NCBI RefSeq assembly: GCF_000213555.1
Contig: NZ_GL891984.1
Span: forward strand, 87,904 to 151,903
Direction of reading: 5' to 3'
Source: Dysgonomonas gadei ATCC BAA-286
GTDB taxonomy: Bacteria; Bacteroidota; Bacteroidia; Bacteroidales; Dysgonomonadaceae
DNA length: 64,000 bases
In this document: piece after piece, positions 43,653 to 53,300 of the stretch
Layout of the letters: each line of letters opens with the position of its first letter
Numbering within the stretch: position 1 is the stretch's first letter
The notes under the pieces: generated by a model
The model's input: only the letters and a program-made list of their open reading frames with translations
What the model was told of the DNA's origin: nothing
Databases searched by the model: none
Translations under genes and position numbers: made by a program

Positions 43653-43771
43653 CTTGTTAAAAGGTAACAAAGGTTACACTTATCACTCATTTGCTAATAT
43701 GCTAATTTTAACTACACTTCGTTCCGTTGAACGATGTTTCAAATCTGCTAATTATTCTTTCAAAGAGCTAT
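43653..43771 (-). repeat. 119-bp direct repeat, copy A (contains distal motif)
   Basis: This segment matches 46961-47079 at 115 of 119 positions by eye with no gaps. Its left end (43653-43678) is the distal TGTAACCTTTGTTACC motif on the minus strand. It has no coding potential. The repeat lies upstream of one GH78 gene and its partner upstream of the other. Confidence 0.85.
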
Positions 43772-43882
43772 AAGCTAACAGCTATGGGCTAACAGCTACT
43801 ATATAGATAAAGCATTTTCCAAAAATCAAACAATTATTTTCAAAACAGTTCCATTGAAAATCATGTCTTTAATTTGTTAGAT

Positions 43883-43922
43883 AAAGATTAAGGATGTTGA
43901 TTATACGGCATCCTTAATCTTT
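43883..43922 (-). terminator. Terminator-like hairpin downstream of GH78 (44008-46671)
   Basis: A perfect 14-bp stem (43883-43896 with 43909-43922, AAAGATTAAGGATG and its complement) encloses a 12-base loop. On the minus strand it follows the GH78 stop by about 85 bp. The arm ends in CTTT but no long T tract follows. Confidence 0.6.
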
Positions 43923-44007
43923 CCTGCAAGCTGCTTTGCCCTTCGGACAGCCACAAGCTTTCAGTCACTTTGCAAAATTTATGTTCCCGCCAGCCTGCAA
44001 CTCGTTA

Positions 44008-46671
44008 CTAATTACCCAATAAGATTTCGAGAGAATAAGATCCGTTATTAATTGCGACACTGTTATTTTTGGCCTTAACCGCCTTTCCGTTCAGTTTGCA
44101 GCCCGTCGCATTCCGGGGCAGAATAACAGAGCCTGTGCTACCTACTGGTAATACGGCATTGATAGTCAGTTTACCGTCTGTCAGTTTCCAGTCTACCGAA
44201 ATAGTACCGTAAGGCGATTCTTTCGTCGTCTTTGCCCATGATACCCCTTCAGGGATTTGCGGTTCTATTATCACATGCTGATAGCCGGGTTTGTCTTCAT
44301 CGGTACGAATACCTCCCACAGCCTGATAGAACCACATTCCTATACCATTGTAGCAGTTATGCACCCTGCTGCGTTCACCGCTCCAATATTCCCAGGTTGT
44401 AGTCGCTCCATTGTCTATCATATGTAAATAACCCGGATAATCGTGTTTCTTCAGCATAGTGTACATAAAATCGGCGGCTTTATTCTCGATTGCCCATTTG
44501 GTAAGGATAGGTACTCCGACCAGTCCCACAGCTATATGGTTGTTGTGCCGTTCGGCTGTCAGGGAGAGCAGCCGCTCCTTAACCTCGTCGTATAGGGTAG
44601 GAGGGGTGACCCCGACCAGCATAGGATAAGACATATCCAGTTGTGAACCTGTCGAATACATCTTTTCATCTTTATTGTAATACGTCTTCTGCAACAACTG
44701 GTTGAGCTTATCCCTGCGTGAGGCAAATTCTTTTGCTTCATCGGGCTTACCCAGTATTCCCGCGATCTTTTCCATTTTGGAAAAGCAATCGCTTACAAAG
44801 CAATTATTAACCAGATTTATAGACCGCTCATTGCCCGAGTCTACGCCTATCGGTGCCAGCCAGTCTCCCAGAAACCAGTCACGATACGGAGTATCGGGCC
44901 ATCGTTTCAGCAATCCGTCCACGGTGTACTTTTCCACATAGCCGAGCCACTCCTTCATGGCCGGGTAATGCTTCTCTATCAATCTTGGATCGTTATAATT
45001 CAGATACGTCTGCCATGGAGCCATAATGATGAAGCCACACCAGTACGGGCCACCACCGCCTGCTCCCGGGTTGGGGGCGACATGAGGCAGGCTGCCGCCT
45101 TCACGCATCGAATCGTCCCATGCCTGCATCCAGTTGGTAAACAAGGGAGCAACATTATACATGGTCTGGAGGCTTTCCGTCGAAGAATTACCGTCGCCTC
45201 CGTATCCGGCACGTTCGAGATGAGGACAATCTACCATATATCCGCTGTACGCCAGGCATTTCATGGTATATTGAATCATGTTGTGTATGGCATTTAGTTC
45301 AGGATCAGAACATTCGAATGTCGATGCCTGATGGTAATCGGTATGGATGAGATATGCTTTTATATCTTCCTTATTTGGTTTGGCAGCCAGATTGGATATC
45401 CGGATATAACGGAAAGCATGACTATGGAATTTATTGCAAAATACATCCGTGCCGTTACCTACCCCGACATAAATATCGCTTTGTCCCTGATCATCGAATT
45501 TACCTTCCTTCATAAAATCGGTATATTCCATCAAAACCTCCTGGCCTTCGTTCAGCTGAGGCAGGCGGATCTTAAACCAGCCGTTCAGCACTTTACCCAT
45601 ATCCACGAGCCATGTGCTGTCGCCAAGTTGTGTGATATTCTGAGGCATTAAGGTTTCCTGTATTTTGTCAGGCTCCGTCATTACGGGAGTGGCTTTATGT
45701 TCCGGAACACCGATTTCCGCAACCGGATACCAGCTCATTTGATCGAGAGTAGTGGGGTTCAAATCTTTAGGAAGTACTCTTCCGTCCAGTTTTTCACCTG
45801 CAAACCGGAGCGCCTGCCATATGCCTGTCTCTATATATCCTCCGTGCCTGCCTTTCCATGAACTGTCGGTAGCAACAAGGGTATTCCATCCGTTGCTTTC
45901 TTTTATGTCCAACTGAGCCTTCACCAAAGGCCCGTCATATACGGCATCGAATGTATTCTTACGGTACCATCCTTTGGCAAGCCACAAGACCAGATCGTTT
46001 TTGCCTTCTTTCAGGTAGGGGGTTACATCGTATGTAACGATCAAGGATCTTTTATTCAACTGCGATACCGCAGGAGAGAGTACATCATCGCTTACCTTCC
46101 GGCCATTGATATATACTTCGCAGTATCCCAATGCATTGACATGCAAAAATGATGTATTAATACCAGTTACATTGAAACTCTTTCTTAGTATCGGGCTTTG
46201 TATATTTCCCGCTGCCGGGGATAAGCCGATATAACTGCCCTGCGCATCTTCCTTATCGATTATACCTACTCCGAATCTGTTGATTTCGCTCCATCCCGAA
46301 ACTTCATTCTTGCTGTTCCATACACGAACCCGCCAGTAGCACAGCGAACGCGAGGCCAATCCTTTACCTTTGTACGGGACCATTACGGAAGCGGCTGATT
46401 TTTGTTTGCCGGAGTTCCATAAGTCAGCCTTGTTGCCGAGCAAAGACATACTGTCGGAGGCAACCTGTATTTCGTAATACTGTTGTTGCATAGCTCCTTT
46501 GGTATATTTTATTTTCCAACTCAAATGCGGCGATGTATTGTCTATCGCATTAGGGTTGGTAAGGTTTTCACACTTCAGGTCATATACTGTTATAGAGGCA
46601 TTCAGACTACAGCTGATTGCAATAAACAGGAAAGATATGATTGTGAAAATTAAACATTTTTTCTTTTGCAT
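44008..46671 (-). CDS. GH78 alpha-L-rhamnosidase
   Basis: This is a second exported alpha-L-rhamnosidase, 887 residues. A signal sequence is present, with a possible lipobox at Cys21 (FIAISC). The domain order is the same as in its neighbour: Ig-like N domain (ADLWNSGKQKSAASVMVPYK), lectin-like domain with VNALGYCEVYINGRKVSDDV, catalytic barrel with VDCPHLERAGYGGDG (Asp481, Glu486, Asp493), then a C-terminal sheet (GTISVDWKLTDGKLTINAVL). The canonical Asp-Cys-Pro-His form is kept here. It is separated from the GH2 gene upstream by 533 bp with the shared repeat motifs, so it is likely transcribed on its own signal. Confidence 0.93.
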   Translation of the reverse strand: MQKKKCLIFTIISFLFIAISCSLNASITVYDLKCENLTNPNAIDNTSPHLSWKIKYTKGAMQQQYYEIQVASDSMSLLGNKADLWNSGKQKSAASVMVPYKGKGLASRSLCYWRVRVWNSKNEVSGWSEINRFGVGIIDKEDAQGSYIGLSPAAGNIQSPILRKSFNVTGINTSFLHVNALGYCEVYINGRKVSDDVLSPAVSQLNKRSLIVTYDVTPYLKEGKNDLVLWLAKGWYRKNTFDAVYDGPLVKAQLDIKESNGWNTLVATDSSWKGRHGGYIETGIWQALRFAGEKLDGRVLPKDLNPTTLDQMSWYPVAEIGVPEHKATPVMTEPDKIQETLMPQNITQLGDSTWLVDMGKVLNGWFKIRLPQLNEGQEVLMEYTDFMKEGKFDDQGQSDIYVGVGNGTDVFCNKFHSHAFRYIRISNLAAKPNKEDIKAYLIHTDYHQASTFECSDPELNAIHNMIQYTMKCLAYSGYMVDCPHLERAGYGGDGNSSTESLQTMYNVAPLFTNWMQAWDDSMREGGSLPHVAPNPGAGGGGPYWCGFIIMAPWQTYLNYNDPRLIEKHYPAMKEWLGYVEKYTVDGLLKRWPDTPYRDWFLGDWLAPIGVDSGNERSINLVNNCFVSDCFSKMEKIAGILGKPDEAKEFASRRDKLNQLLQKTYYNKDEKMYSTGSQLDMSYPMLVGVTPPTLYDEVKERLLSLTAERHNNHIAVGLVGVPILTKWAIENKAADFMYTMLKKHDYPGYLHMIDNGATTTWEYWSGERSRVHNCYNGIGMWFYQAVGGIRTDEDKPGYQHVIIEPQIPEGVSWAKTTKESPYGTISVDWKLTDGKLTINAVLPVGSTGSVILPRNATGCKLNGKAVKAKNNSVAINNGSYSLEILLGN

Positions 46672-46818
46672 AATTCTTCTTGTTTTTTAAGGGTTATAAT
46701 ATAGTGTGCGATAATAGACTTATTTGTATTTATTAACTATGTAGTGTTAAAATCTGACATATCTGACACTTCTTTTACTATATTTTATTTGTTGTTTTTG
46801 TATTCGTTAACTATGTTT

Positions 46819-46842
46819 GGTTAAAAAGTAACAAAGGTAACA
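46819..46842 (-). promoter_or_regulatory. Proximal repeat motif upstream of GH78 (44008-46671)
   Basis: On the minus strand it begins TGTTACCTTTGTTACTTTTT, matching the units at 3028-3047 and 43525-43544. It is 147 bp before the start codon, nearly the same distance as at the GH97 gene (146 bp). Confidence 0.5.
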
Positions 46843-46960
46843 CATATTTCAGCCATTAACTGATAGCTTTTAGCCGTTGGCTCAGGCTATCGCACAAGTG
46901 ACTTTAGGGTAAAAAGAAATACAGTTCTTTCAACTTTATACTCATTACTTAAAACTTATT

Positions 46961-47079
46961 CTTGTTAAAAGGTAACAAAGGTTACACTTATCACTCATTT
47001 GCTAATATGCTAATTTTAACTATACTTCGCTCCGCTGAACGATGTTTCAAATCTGCTAATTATTTTTTCAAAGAGCTAT
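46961..47079 (-). repeat. 119-bp direct repeat, copy B (contains distal motif)
   Basis: This is the partner of 43653-43771 with four differences. The first 26 bases on the plus strand, which carry the distal motif, are identical between the two copies. Confidence 0.85.
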
Positions 47080-47204
47080 CTGCCAACAGTTAAAGGTTAC
47101 CAGCCAAATATATAGACAAACTTTTTTTAAAAAGATTAAATTTCGGGGTTTGTCCTGAATGTAAATAAAAATAACGCTGGTTAGGATACTCAATACGCTG
47201 TTCC

Positions 47205-50147
47205 TCATTTATTATTATAAGGCACTACCTCCAGTTTATAGTTGTTATCCGGTAGAACAGACGCATCGAATTCTATTTCCAGTTCTTTACTTTCCCCCTG
47301 CATCAGGGTAAAATAGTTATCATTCATAATAGCCGGAAGAATACGTTCTCCGTCGGATATCCTATATGACTGTACATGCACGGCGAATGCGACGGATGAA
47401 CCTATGTTCTTAACCTTTGCTTTTATAAACTTCTTATTATCGCGTGTTTCTATTTTCGAAGTCGTGCTGAGTTTAGCCTTCCCCATCTTGTTTAAAGCTG
47501 TGTAGTCTCCCAAAACAGTAGACCGCCAGTAGAAATTATCGGATACAATATTGCCGTCGTTATCAGTCAGTTCGAAGCGCAGGAAATGAACGGGAGTTAA
47601 ATCGGGCTTAGCCTTATTCCGTCCGTAAACCTCAAATTCATATAATGAATAACCCCATTCTGTGGCCCGTTTCAGTCCCAGCATCTTTACATATCGTGCC
47701 ATAACGGGTTTGATCTTTATCTCTTCGTTCTTGCCTTTGGAATTATTGTTTTGATACACATCTTTCCACTCTGCAGCATCATCCGAAACCTGCAACTTAT
47801 ACGCCTGGGCATGCGCGTCTTCCCATTTAAGGGTTATATTGCCAATTTCCTGCCGTTCGCCCAAATCTACGTATATCCATTCATTATCGTTGTAATTGCT
47901 GACCCAACGGCTTCCATCGCTGCCGTCTGTTACTGCCCCGGCTTCTTCTGCATCGATAGATCGGGAAGAGGCCATCACCTTTTTCTGATAGGCGATATTA
48001 TCGGTGACGAAGTTCATAAAAAACAGATCAGTAACGCTATTGGCCTTTGCATCTGCATCAACGCGCTGTTCATATTTCTTCATTTCTTTTCCGTTGAGAT
48101 TATAAACTGTCGCTTTAGCGGTCAGGCCTTTAACATCGTTGAGTGTAGTATTGATTACTTTCACTGAATTATCTGCATAGCTCCACTGGATGTGAACATG
48201 TTCGCAAGCCTTCTTTACTCCCCAGTATGCTCCGGTCAGGTCATAATAATAATCGTAGGTTTGCCAGACAAATGACGGGTATGCGGACTGACTCATCCAC
48301 GTCATTATCCCGCTGGCGTCATTCCACATATGATGCTGCCATCCTTCATACATGGCTTTGTTAGACTCTATATTCAGAAGCTGTGCTTTACGGCAGAAAT
48401 CTTCGATTCCTTCAGGTTTGCCATAATTTTCAGTGATCATGCCAACATATTTGTCGGGGGAAGCATTTGCTGCCTGCGGGCCGAAGAAGTGCTTATCCCA
48501 CATATCGTTGCGAGGCCACCACGATTCTTTCGGCATGAATTTTCTGAAACTTTCAAAGGTAGTGAATACGGCAGTGCCTATTTCAGTACGGAATCCCCAA
48601 CCCGGCTTGCCTTTGAAACCGTACATCATCGGATACTTCGAGAAATACCAGTTCGGGTGGAAATTTCCCCAGGGGCCGCTGCCTGACAACCCGTCATTAT
48701 TGGAAATGTCCTGATACCAACGGTCGCCGGCATCGAAATGTTCCACATTGCCCCTCAGCCAGTCATTGAGCGGAGCAAGCGGATAGCCTTCGTTCTCTCC
48801 GCACCATACAGCTATACAGGGATGGTTACGCAAACGCTTGATCTTTTCTATTGCATTGTTATTGAATGCCTGCACATCGTCCGGCAGGTTCTTATGGGAA
48901 TTCAACCAGAAGTCGTCCCATACCATAATACCGTATTTATCGCAGGCGTCGTAAAATTCATCATCAGTTGTGGAACCTATCCAGTTACGGATAATGTTAT
49001 AGTTCATCTCTTTATGCAACCTTACTTTCAGGTCATATTCCTCACCGCGGCAACGAAGCATATATTCGCTCATGCCCCAGTTACCGCCTTTGGCGTAAAC
49101 AGGTACTCCGTTTACTTTGATACGGAATACATCATCCACTCTTTCGTAGCTGTACTCTTTTATCCCGAATGTGATTTTTTTAGAATCGGATATTTTGCCA
49201 TTCACTATATAAGTGAGATCGCATGTATACAGATTAGGGTCGCCGTAGCCATTAGGCCACCACAGTTTTGGATTATCTATTTCCAGTTGTTTAAAGTCTT
49301 TCGGTTCTATTCTGAAAGGTTTCTGTATGCCTCCGCCGATTTTTATTTCTTTGGAAAATTCGATATTTCCGGGCCGGATAATTCCCTTCAGTACGCCCGT
49401 TTGTTCTGTTGGGGTGTTATTTCTCAGTTCTACTTGTAATTCGATTAAGCCTTTATCCTTGTTTGGTACTTTTGTCCTTATCCACGGATCGACCATAGAT
49501 ACTTCCCGTGAAGTGCTGAGATACACATCATCGGTTATACCACTCAACAAGCCCGGGACATAAGGCATCCAGTCCCAGCTGGCGCTGGAAATGTAAGTCG
49601 GGCTTGCATGGTTAGGGACGGGAAGCCCTACCCAATACGCCAATACCACTAATACATTCCTGCCGTTTTTGTTTACCAGTCCGGTGATGTCGAATTTGCC
49701 CCTATCCATAAAACCATCGAGAAGTCCCAGCCTGTTTCCGTTAAGGTAAATTTCACCTTTTCTGTTTATTCCTTCAAAGTTGAGCCAGAGTAATTCTCCG
49801 TCTGATAAAGCAGGTGTATCAAATTCGCCGCGATACCAGAAATTCTTATCATATTTCGATCTATCTACTTTATAGGCATTATCTCCAAAGTTCGGGTCTT
49901 CTTCAAGTCCGGTTTCTACATACGATCCGAAAACGGTACCCGGAACTACTGCCGCTATCCAATCGGATATATTATATCCGGAGGACATTATTTGCCGGCC
50001 ATTCCCGCCTACTTCATCCTGCGCTCTGACCTTCCAGTGTATATTACCGGCATCGCTGTTCAGTGAAATTTTAGTGTTTTGGGCATTTATATAATGAACC
50101 GCCCAAACAGCCAGCATACAAGTCAATATCAATATCTTTTTACTCAT
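47205..50147 (-). CDS. GH2 family beta-glycosidase with inserted discoidin domain
   Basis: This is an exported 980-residue enzyme of the GH2 superfamily, close to the exo-beta-glucosaminidase/beta-mannosidase branch. The signal peptide ends NAQ (residue 23). The order is sugar-binding beta-sandwich (VPGTVFGSYVETGLEEDPNF), Ig-like domain, then barrel with acid/base Glu453 (AVWCGENEGYP) and nucleophile candidate Glu522 (GFRTEIG). Residues ~714-845 form an F5/8 type C (CBM32-like) domain: IAYQKKVMASSRSIDAEEAG, then EWIYVDLGERQEIGNITLKW. It interrupts the late Ig-like domain, whose continuation TPVHFLRFELTDNDG is typical of glucosaminidase-like GH2. It lies 21 bp after the GH92 gene, so the two form an operon. 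The substrate is uncertain. Confidence 0.88.
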   Translation of the reverse strand: MSKKILILTCMLAVWAVHYINAQNTKISLNSDAGNIHWKVRAQDEVGGNGRQIMSSGYNISDWIAAVVPGTVFGSYVETGLEEDPNFGDNAYKVDRSKYDKNFWYRGEFDTPALSDGELLWLNFEGINRKGEIYLNGNRLGLLDGFMDRGKFDITGLVNKNGRNVLVVLAYWVGLPVPNHASPTYISSASWDWMPYVPGLLSGITDDVYLSTSREVSMVDPWIRTKVPNKDKGLIELQVELRNNTPTEQTGVLKGIIRPGNIEFSKEIKIGGGIQKPFRIEPKDFKQLEIDNPKLWWPNGYGDPNLYTCDLTYIVNGKISDSKKITFGIKEYSYERVDDVFRIKVNGVPVYAKGGNWGMSEYMLRCRGEEYDLKVRLHKEMNYNIIRNWIGSTTDDEFYDACDKYGIMVWDDFWLNSHKNLPDDVQAFNNNAIEKIKRLRNHPCIAVWCGENEGYPLAPLNDWLRGNVEHFDAGDRWYQDISNNDGLSGSGPWGNFHPNWYFSKYPMMYGFKGKPGWGFRTEIGTAVFTTFESFRKFMPKESWWPRNDMWDKHFFGPQAANASPDKYVGMITENYGKPEGIEDFCRKAQLLNIESNKAMYEGWQHHMWNDASGIMTWMSQSAYPSFVWQTYDYYYDLTGAYWGVKKACEHVHIQWSYADNSVKVINTTLNDVKGLTAKATVYNLNGKEMKKYEQRVDADAKANSVTDLFFMNFVTDNIAYQKKVMASSRSIDAEEAGAVTDGSDGSRWVSNYNDNEWIYVDLGERQEIGNITLKWEDAHAQAYKLQVSDDAAEWKDVYQNNNSKGKNEEIKIKPVMARYVKMLGLKRATEWGYSLYEFEVYGRNKAKPDLTPVHFLRFELTDNDGNIVSDNFYWRSTVLGDYTALNKMGKAKLSTTSKIETRDNKKFIKAKVKNIGSSVAFAVHVQSYRISDGERILPAIMNDNYFTLMQGESKELEIEFDASVLPDNNYKLEVVPYNNK

Positions 50148-50168
50148 AACTTCAAGTCGTATCTGTTT

Positions 50169-52448
50169 TTATTTTTTTGAAAGAGAGAATGGTGCTGCAT
50201 CTTTACCTGTACCCCTGCTTTTGTTCGGCTGACTACCCATCTCATATTTGATTATTCCTCCGTTTACGATGTCTTTGTAAGTGATATAGTTCTTATTCCA
50301 CGGGCTGCCATTCAGTGTCGCAGACTGTACATATACATTGTCTTTACTGTTGTTGCTTGCCTCGATTGTAAATTTCTTACCGTCTTCCATCGTAATAGTC
50401 GCCTTTTTGAATAACGGACTACCCAATACATATTCATTCGTTCCAGGGCAAACGGCATAAATTCCCAAAGCACTGAGTACATACCAAGATGCCATACCTC
50501 CCTGATCTTCGTCGCCCGGATAGCCTCTCTCGGTATAATTATACAGATCATCCATTATCCGGCGTGCCCGGTATTGGGTTTTCCATGGTTGCCCCGCATA
50601 CGAATACATATAAATCATGTGTTGGATAGGCTGGTTGCCCTGTGCATATTGTCCCATGCCGGCCAGTTCCATCTCTCTCATTTCGTGGATTACACCGCCA
50701 TAAGTGCCGGGTTTGATAATATTAGGCACGGTGAATACGGAGTCCATCTTCGCCGTCATTTTATCGGGACCTCCAAACATATCGATCAGGCCTTGTACAT
50801 CATGGAAAACAGACCAAGTATAATGCCAGGCGTTGCCTTCACAATAAGGGCCTCCCCAGACAAACGGATCGAATGGTTCCTGCCATTTACCGTCTTTATC
50901 TTTTCCTCTCATGAATCCTACGGTCGGGTCAAATACATTGCGATAATTATATACCTGTCTTTCAAAAACATCCATATAGAAACGGTTTCCTGTCATTCTT
51001 GCCAGTTCATAGCCACACCAGTCATCATAAGCATATTCTAGTGTCTGTGCAGTAGAGCCGGACGATTCCGGATATGGAACATAACCCAGCTGGAAATATT
51101 CTTTCCAGAAAATACGTCCGTTAGCGCCGCCCCACGGGCCTTTGTTCATCGCTTCATGCGCATAGGCTTTCAAAGCCCGTCCGGGATCGAATGTGCGGAT
51201 ACCTTTTGCCCATGCATCGGCAAGAAGCGAGATCGCATGATTGCCGATCATACCGCCTGTTTCGCCCGGTTGCGACCATGAAGGCAGCCAGCCGCATTGG
51301 TCGTGCGCATCGAGTAAGGCATTCATATATTGTCCCTGCATAGTAGGGTGGAGAATATTAGTCAGAGGGAATTGTGTACGGAATGTATCCCAGAATCCGT
51401 TATCGGTGTACATATAACCGCTATAAATCTTTCCGTCGTAAGGACTATAATAATAGGGTTCGTTATTCTCGTTGCGTTCGTAAAACTTACGAGAGAAAAG
51501 ATTCGCACGGAACAGGCACGAATAGAAAGTTCTTATTTGCTCATCCGTTCCTCCTTCTACAATTACCCTGTTCAGTAATTTGTTCCATGTTTCTGCTCCT
51601 CTGGCCTTTGTCGCTTCCAGGTTCTTATCGTTGCCTAATTCCCTGTTTAATGTGAGCAATGCCTGTTCGGGGCTTATATAAGATGAAGCAGCTTTTAGCT
51701 GTACCGTAGACCCTTTTTTGAATTTAATGTACGCACCCGCGCCTTTGCCGTCGCGATGCAATTCGTCAGGAAAAATTCCGTCTTTCTCATTCTCCCATGT
51801 ACCATATGCCTCAAAAGGCTTATCGAATTGTATTATAAAATAATTACGGAAGTTTTCCGGATGATTTACAAAACGCTGGTTATTTACCCAGCCTTTGATC
51901 TGTCTTTTCTGCGGATTTATTTCTACTTCACTCATATTGGTATATCCATCGAGTACGAGATAAGCATCCCCGTTATTAGGAAACGAGAAGCGGATATGTA
52001 CTCCGCGCGTTGTAGGTGCCATTTCGGTAGTAATACCATTGTCGAATGTAACTTTATAATAATGCGGTTTGCCGGTTTCGTTATCGTGGCTGAACTTAGC
52101 AGCTCTCTTGTCCTGATTTACAACCAACTCTCCGATCATCGGCATGAAGGAATAAACAGCATAGTCACTCACCCACGGACTACATTGATGAGCCTGCTGG
52201 AATCCCCGGATTTTATTATCGGCATACATATATTTGAACCCTTCTCCATTCCTGTTTGTCTGAGCTGCCCATGTGTGCATCCCGAAAGGCATAGCTGTTG
52301 TAGGATATGTATTACCGTAACTAAGCCCGAAATTGGAATCGGTTCCCTGAAGCGTATTTACATATTGCACCAAATCTTTTATCTGGGCTTGGGTAAACGT
52401 TGCCAGCAATAATGCTATGGCCGTAAATATGGCTATTCGTACTGTCAT
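50169..52448 (-). CDS. GH92 alpha-mannosidase
   Basis: This is an exported exo-alpha-mannosidase of family GH92, 759 residues, calcium-dependent and inverting in known members. The signal peptide ends FTQAQ (residue 22). Family marks include the N-terminal DLVQYVNTLQGTDSNFGLSYGNTYP segment (split), GMHTWAAQT, and SAYIS-like SSYISPEQALLTL. The C-terminal GYPGDEDQGGMASWYVLSALGIYAVCPG corresponds to the 'GnDDcGqMSaWYvfsalGfYpv' motif of the family. The presence of EDQGG rather than DDCGQ puts it in a less studied branch, so the linkage preference is uncertain. It precedes the GH2 gene by 21 bp and follows a 205-bp gap that may contain a promoter. Confidence 0.92.
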   Translation of the reverse strand: MTVRIAIFTAIALLLATFTQAQIKDLVQYVNTLQGTDSNFGLSYGNTYPTTAMPFGMHTWAAQTNRNGEGFKYMYADNKIRGFQQAHQCSPWVSDYAVYSFMPMIGELVVNQDKRAAKFSHDNETGKPHYYKVTFDNGITTEMAPTTRGVHIRFSFPNNGDAYLVLDGYTNMSEVEINPQKRQIKGWVNNQRFVNHPENFRNYFIIQFDKPFEAYGTWENEKDGIFPDELHRDGKGAGAYIKFKKGSTVQLKAASSYISPEQALLTLNRELGNDKNLEATKARGAETWNKLLNRVIVEGGTDEQIRTFYSCLFRANLFSRKFYERNENNEPYYYSPYDGKIYSGYMYTDNGFWDTFRTQFPLTNILHPTMQGQYMNALLDAHDQCGWLPSWSQPGETGGMIGNHAISLLADAWAKGIRTFDPGRALKAYAHEAMNKGPWGGANGRIFWKEYFQLGYVPYPESSGSTAQTLEYAYDDWCGYELARMTGNRFYMDVFERQVYNYRNVFDPTVGFMRGKDKDGKWQEPFDPFVWGGPYCEGNAWHYTWSVFHDVQGLIDMFGGPDKMTAKMDSVFTVPNIIKPGTYGGVIHEMREMELAGMGQYAQGNQPIQHMIYMYSYAGQPWKTQYRARRIMDDLYNYTERGYPGDEDQGGMASWYVLSALGIYAVCPGTNEYVLGSPLFKKATITMEDGKKFTIEASNNSKDNVYVQSATLNGSPWNKNYITYKDIVNGGIIKYEMGSQPNKSRGTGKDAAPFSLSKK

Positions 52449-52653
52449 TATTATATATATTATTATTTCAAACTATTATCATTTTATTATCTGTAAGTAC
52501 AGTTTATACTATTGGGATTTGAAAACATCTATAAGCAAAACTCCTGTAAATAATGTATAATATAATTAGAAGAATACACTTAAATGATTATAAATCGAAT
52601 AAAAAAGTTATATTGAGAACGTGTTGTAAATCATTGAAATCAGCGAAGCTGCA

Positions 52654-53100
52654 TCAATGCCCAATTGTTACATTAACGGTATTATTGCTATAGGACATAC
52701 GGCAGGTAAAACTCAATTGAGAACTCCCCTGTGTCCATATTCCGGTGTCTATGGTATGAGATCCGAATGAACCCATAGATACTCCGGTAAAATCACCATA
52801 CCAATTACTAAATATTGCCGGTTTAAGGCGAACTACAATACCTTCTAACGAATAACAGTTTAATTGCCCTGATACGGAAGACCATGCAGACACAGTCGGC
52901 TCATTGACTCCTGTTAGATCATAGGTGTTGGCATCGATGGCCGGGGTACTACTACTCATTTTAAGTCTTGCATAAACCTCAAATTGACAGGAAATATTCA
53001 GTTCATTGTTAATAACTAACCGATAGGTTGTTTGTGCTGTAGCAGAAACAGATATTAACACACATGCAAAAAATGCTAATAATAAAATTTTCTTTTTCAT
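52654..53100 (-). CDS. Small exported protein of unknown function
   Basis: This is a 148-residue secreted protein with a clear signal peptide (residues 1-22, ending ATAQ). The mature part is short, polar and beta-rich (YRLVINNELNISCQFEVYAR, CYSLEGIVVRLKPAIFSNWYG split, LSFTCRMSYSNNTVNVTIGH) with several Cys residues. I recognise no family. It stands alone between an outer-membrane barrel gene and the GH92 gene, with ~200-bp gaps on both sides, inside the PUL. Confidence 0.55.
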   Translation of the reverse strand: MKKKILLLAFFACVLISVSATAQTTYRLVINNELNISCQFEVYARLKMSSSTPAIDANTYDLTGVNEPTVSAWSSVSGQLNCYSLEGIVVRLKPAIFSNWYGDFTGVSMGSFGSHTIDTGIWTQGSSQLSFTCRMSYSNNTVNVTIGH

Positions 53101-53300
53101 AATTTCTTAATTTTAAGATATAAGCACATTCTCCTAATTATATTATACATTATTTATGTGTGCAGCACTAAAGTTTATCCTCCGGCAATTATTGACCTAC
53201 TTTTTTATTCATTTTTTACGATTCATTTTTTTGACTTCTTCGAATCCGCAAAATCCGGATATAAAACATCCTCATACCCGGACTTTGTGGATAATAACAA

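Larger units (their letters stand above)
43401..44007. other. Intergenic region between the two GH78 genes
   Basis: There is no gene in 607 bases. They hold a proximal motif (43525-43544), a distal motif inside a 119-bp repeat (43653-43771) and a strong inverted repeat near the end of the upstream gene (43883-43922). A diverged third motif copy (GGTGACAAAAATAACAG) may lie at 43454-43470. Confidence 0.6.
46672..47204. other. Intergenic region upstream of GH78 (44008-46671)
   Basis: There is no gene in 533 AT-rich bases. The region contains the proximal motif (46819-46842) and the distal motif within the 119-bp repeat copy (46961-47079). A short local duplication around TTAACTATGT occurs at 46734-46743 and 46807-46816. 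No exact TAnnTTTG promoter was found on the minus strand. Confidence 0.6.

Noticed and set aside
43401..47204. CRISPR-like array formed by the repeated motifs
   Set aside because: The units are few, unevenly spaced by more than 100 bases and shared with a distant locus, with no cas genes. They do not fit a CRISPR.
48738..49439. 233-codon plus-strand frame inside the GH2 gene
   Set aside because: It is antisense to a well-supported GH2 barrel region with both catalytic Glu residues. Its composition looks like a shadow frame.
51756..52412. 218-codon plus-strand frame inside the GH92 gene
   Set aside because: It is antisense to the signal peptide and N-terminal domain of GH92 and has no features of its own.
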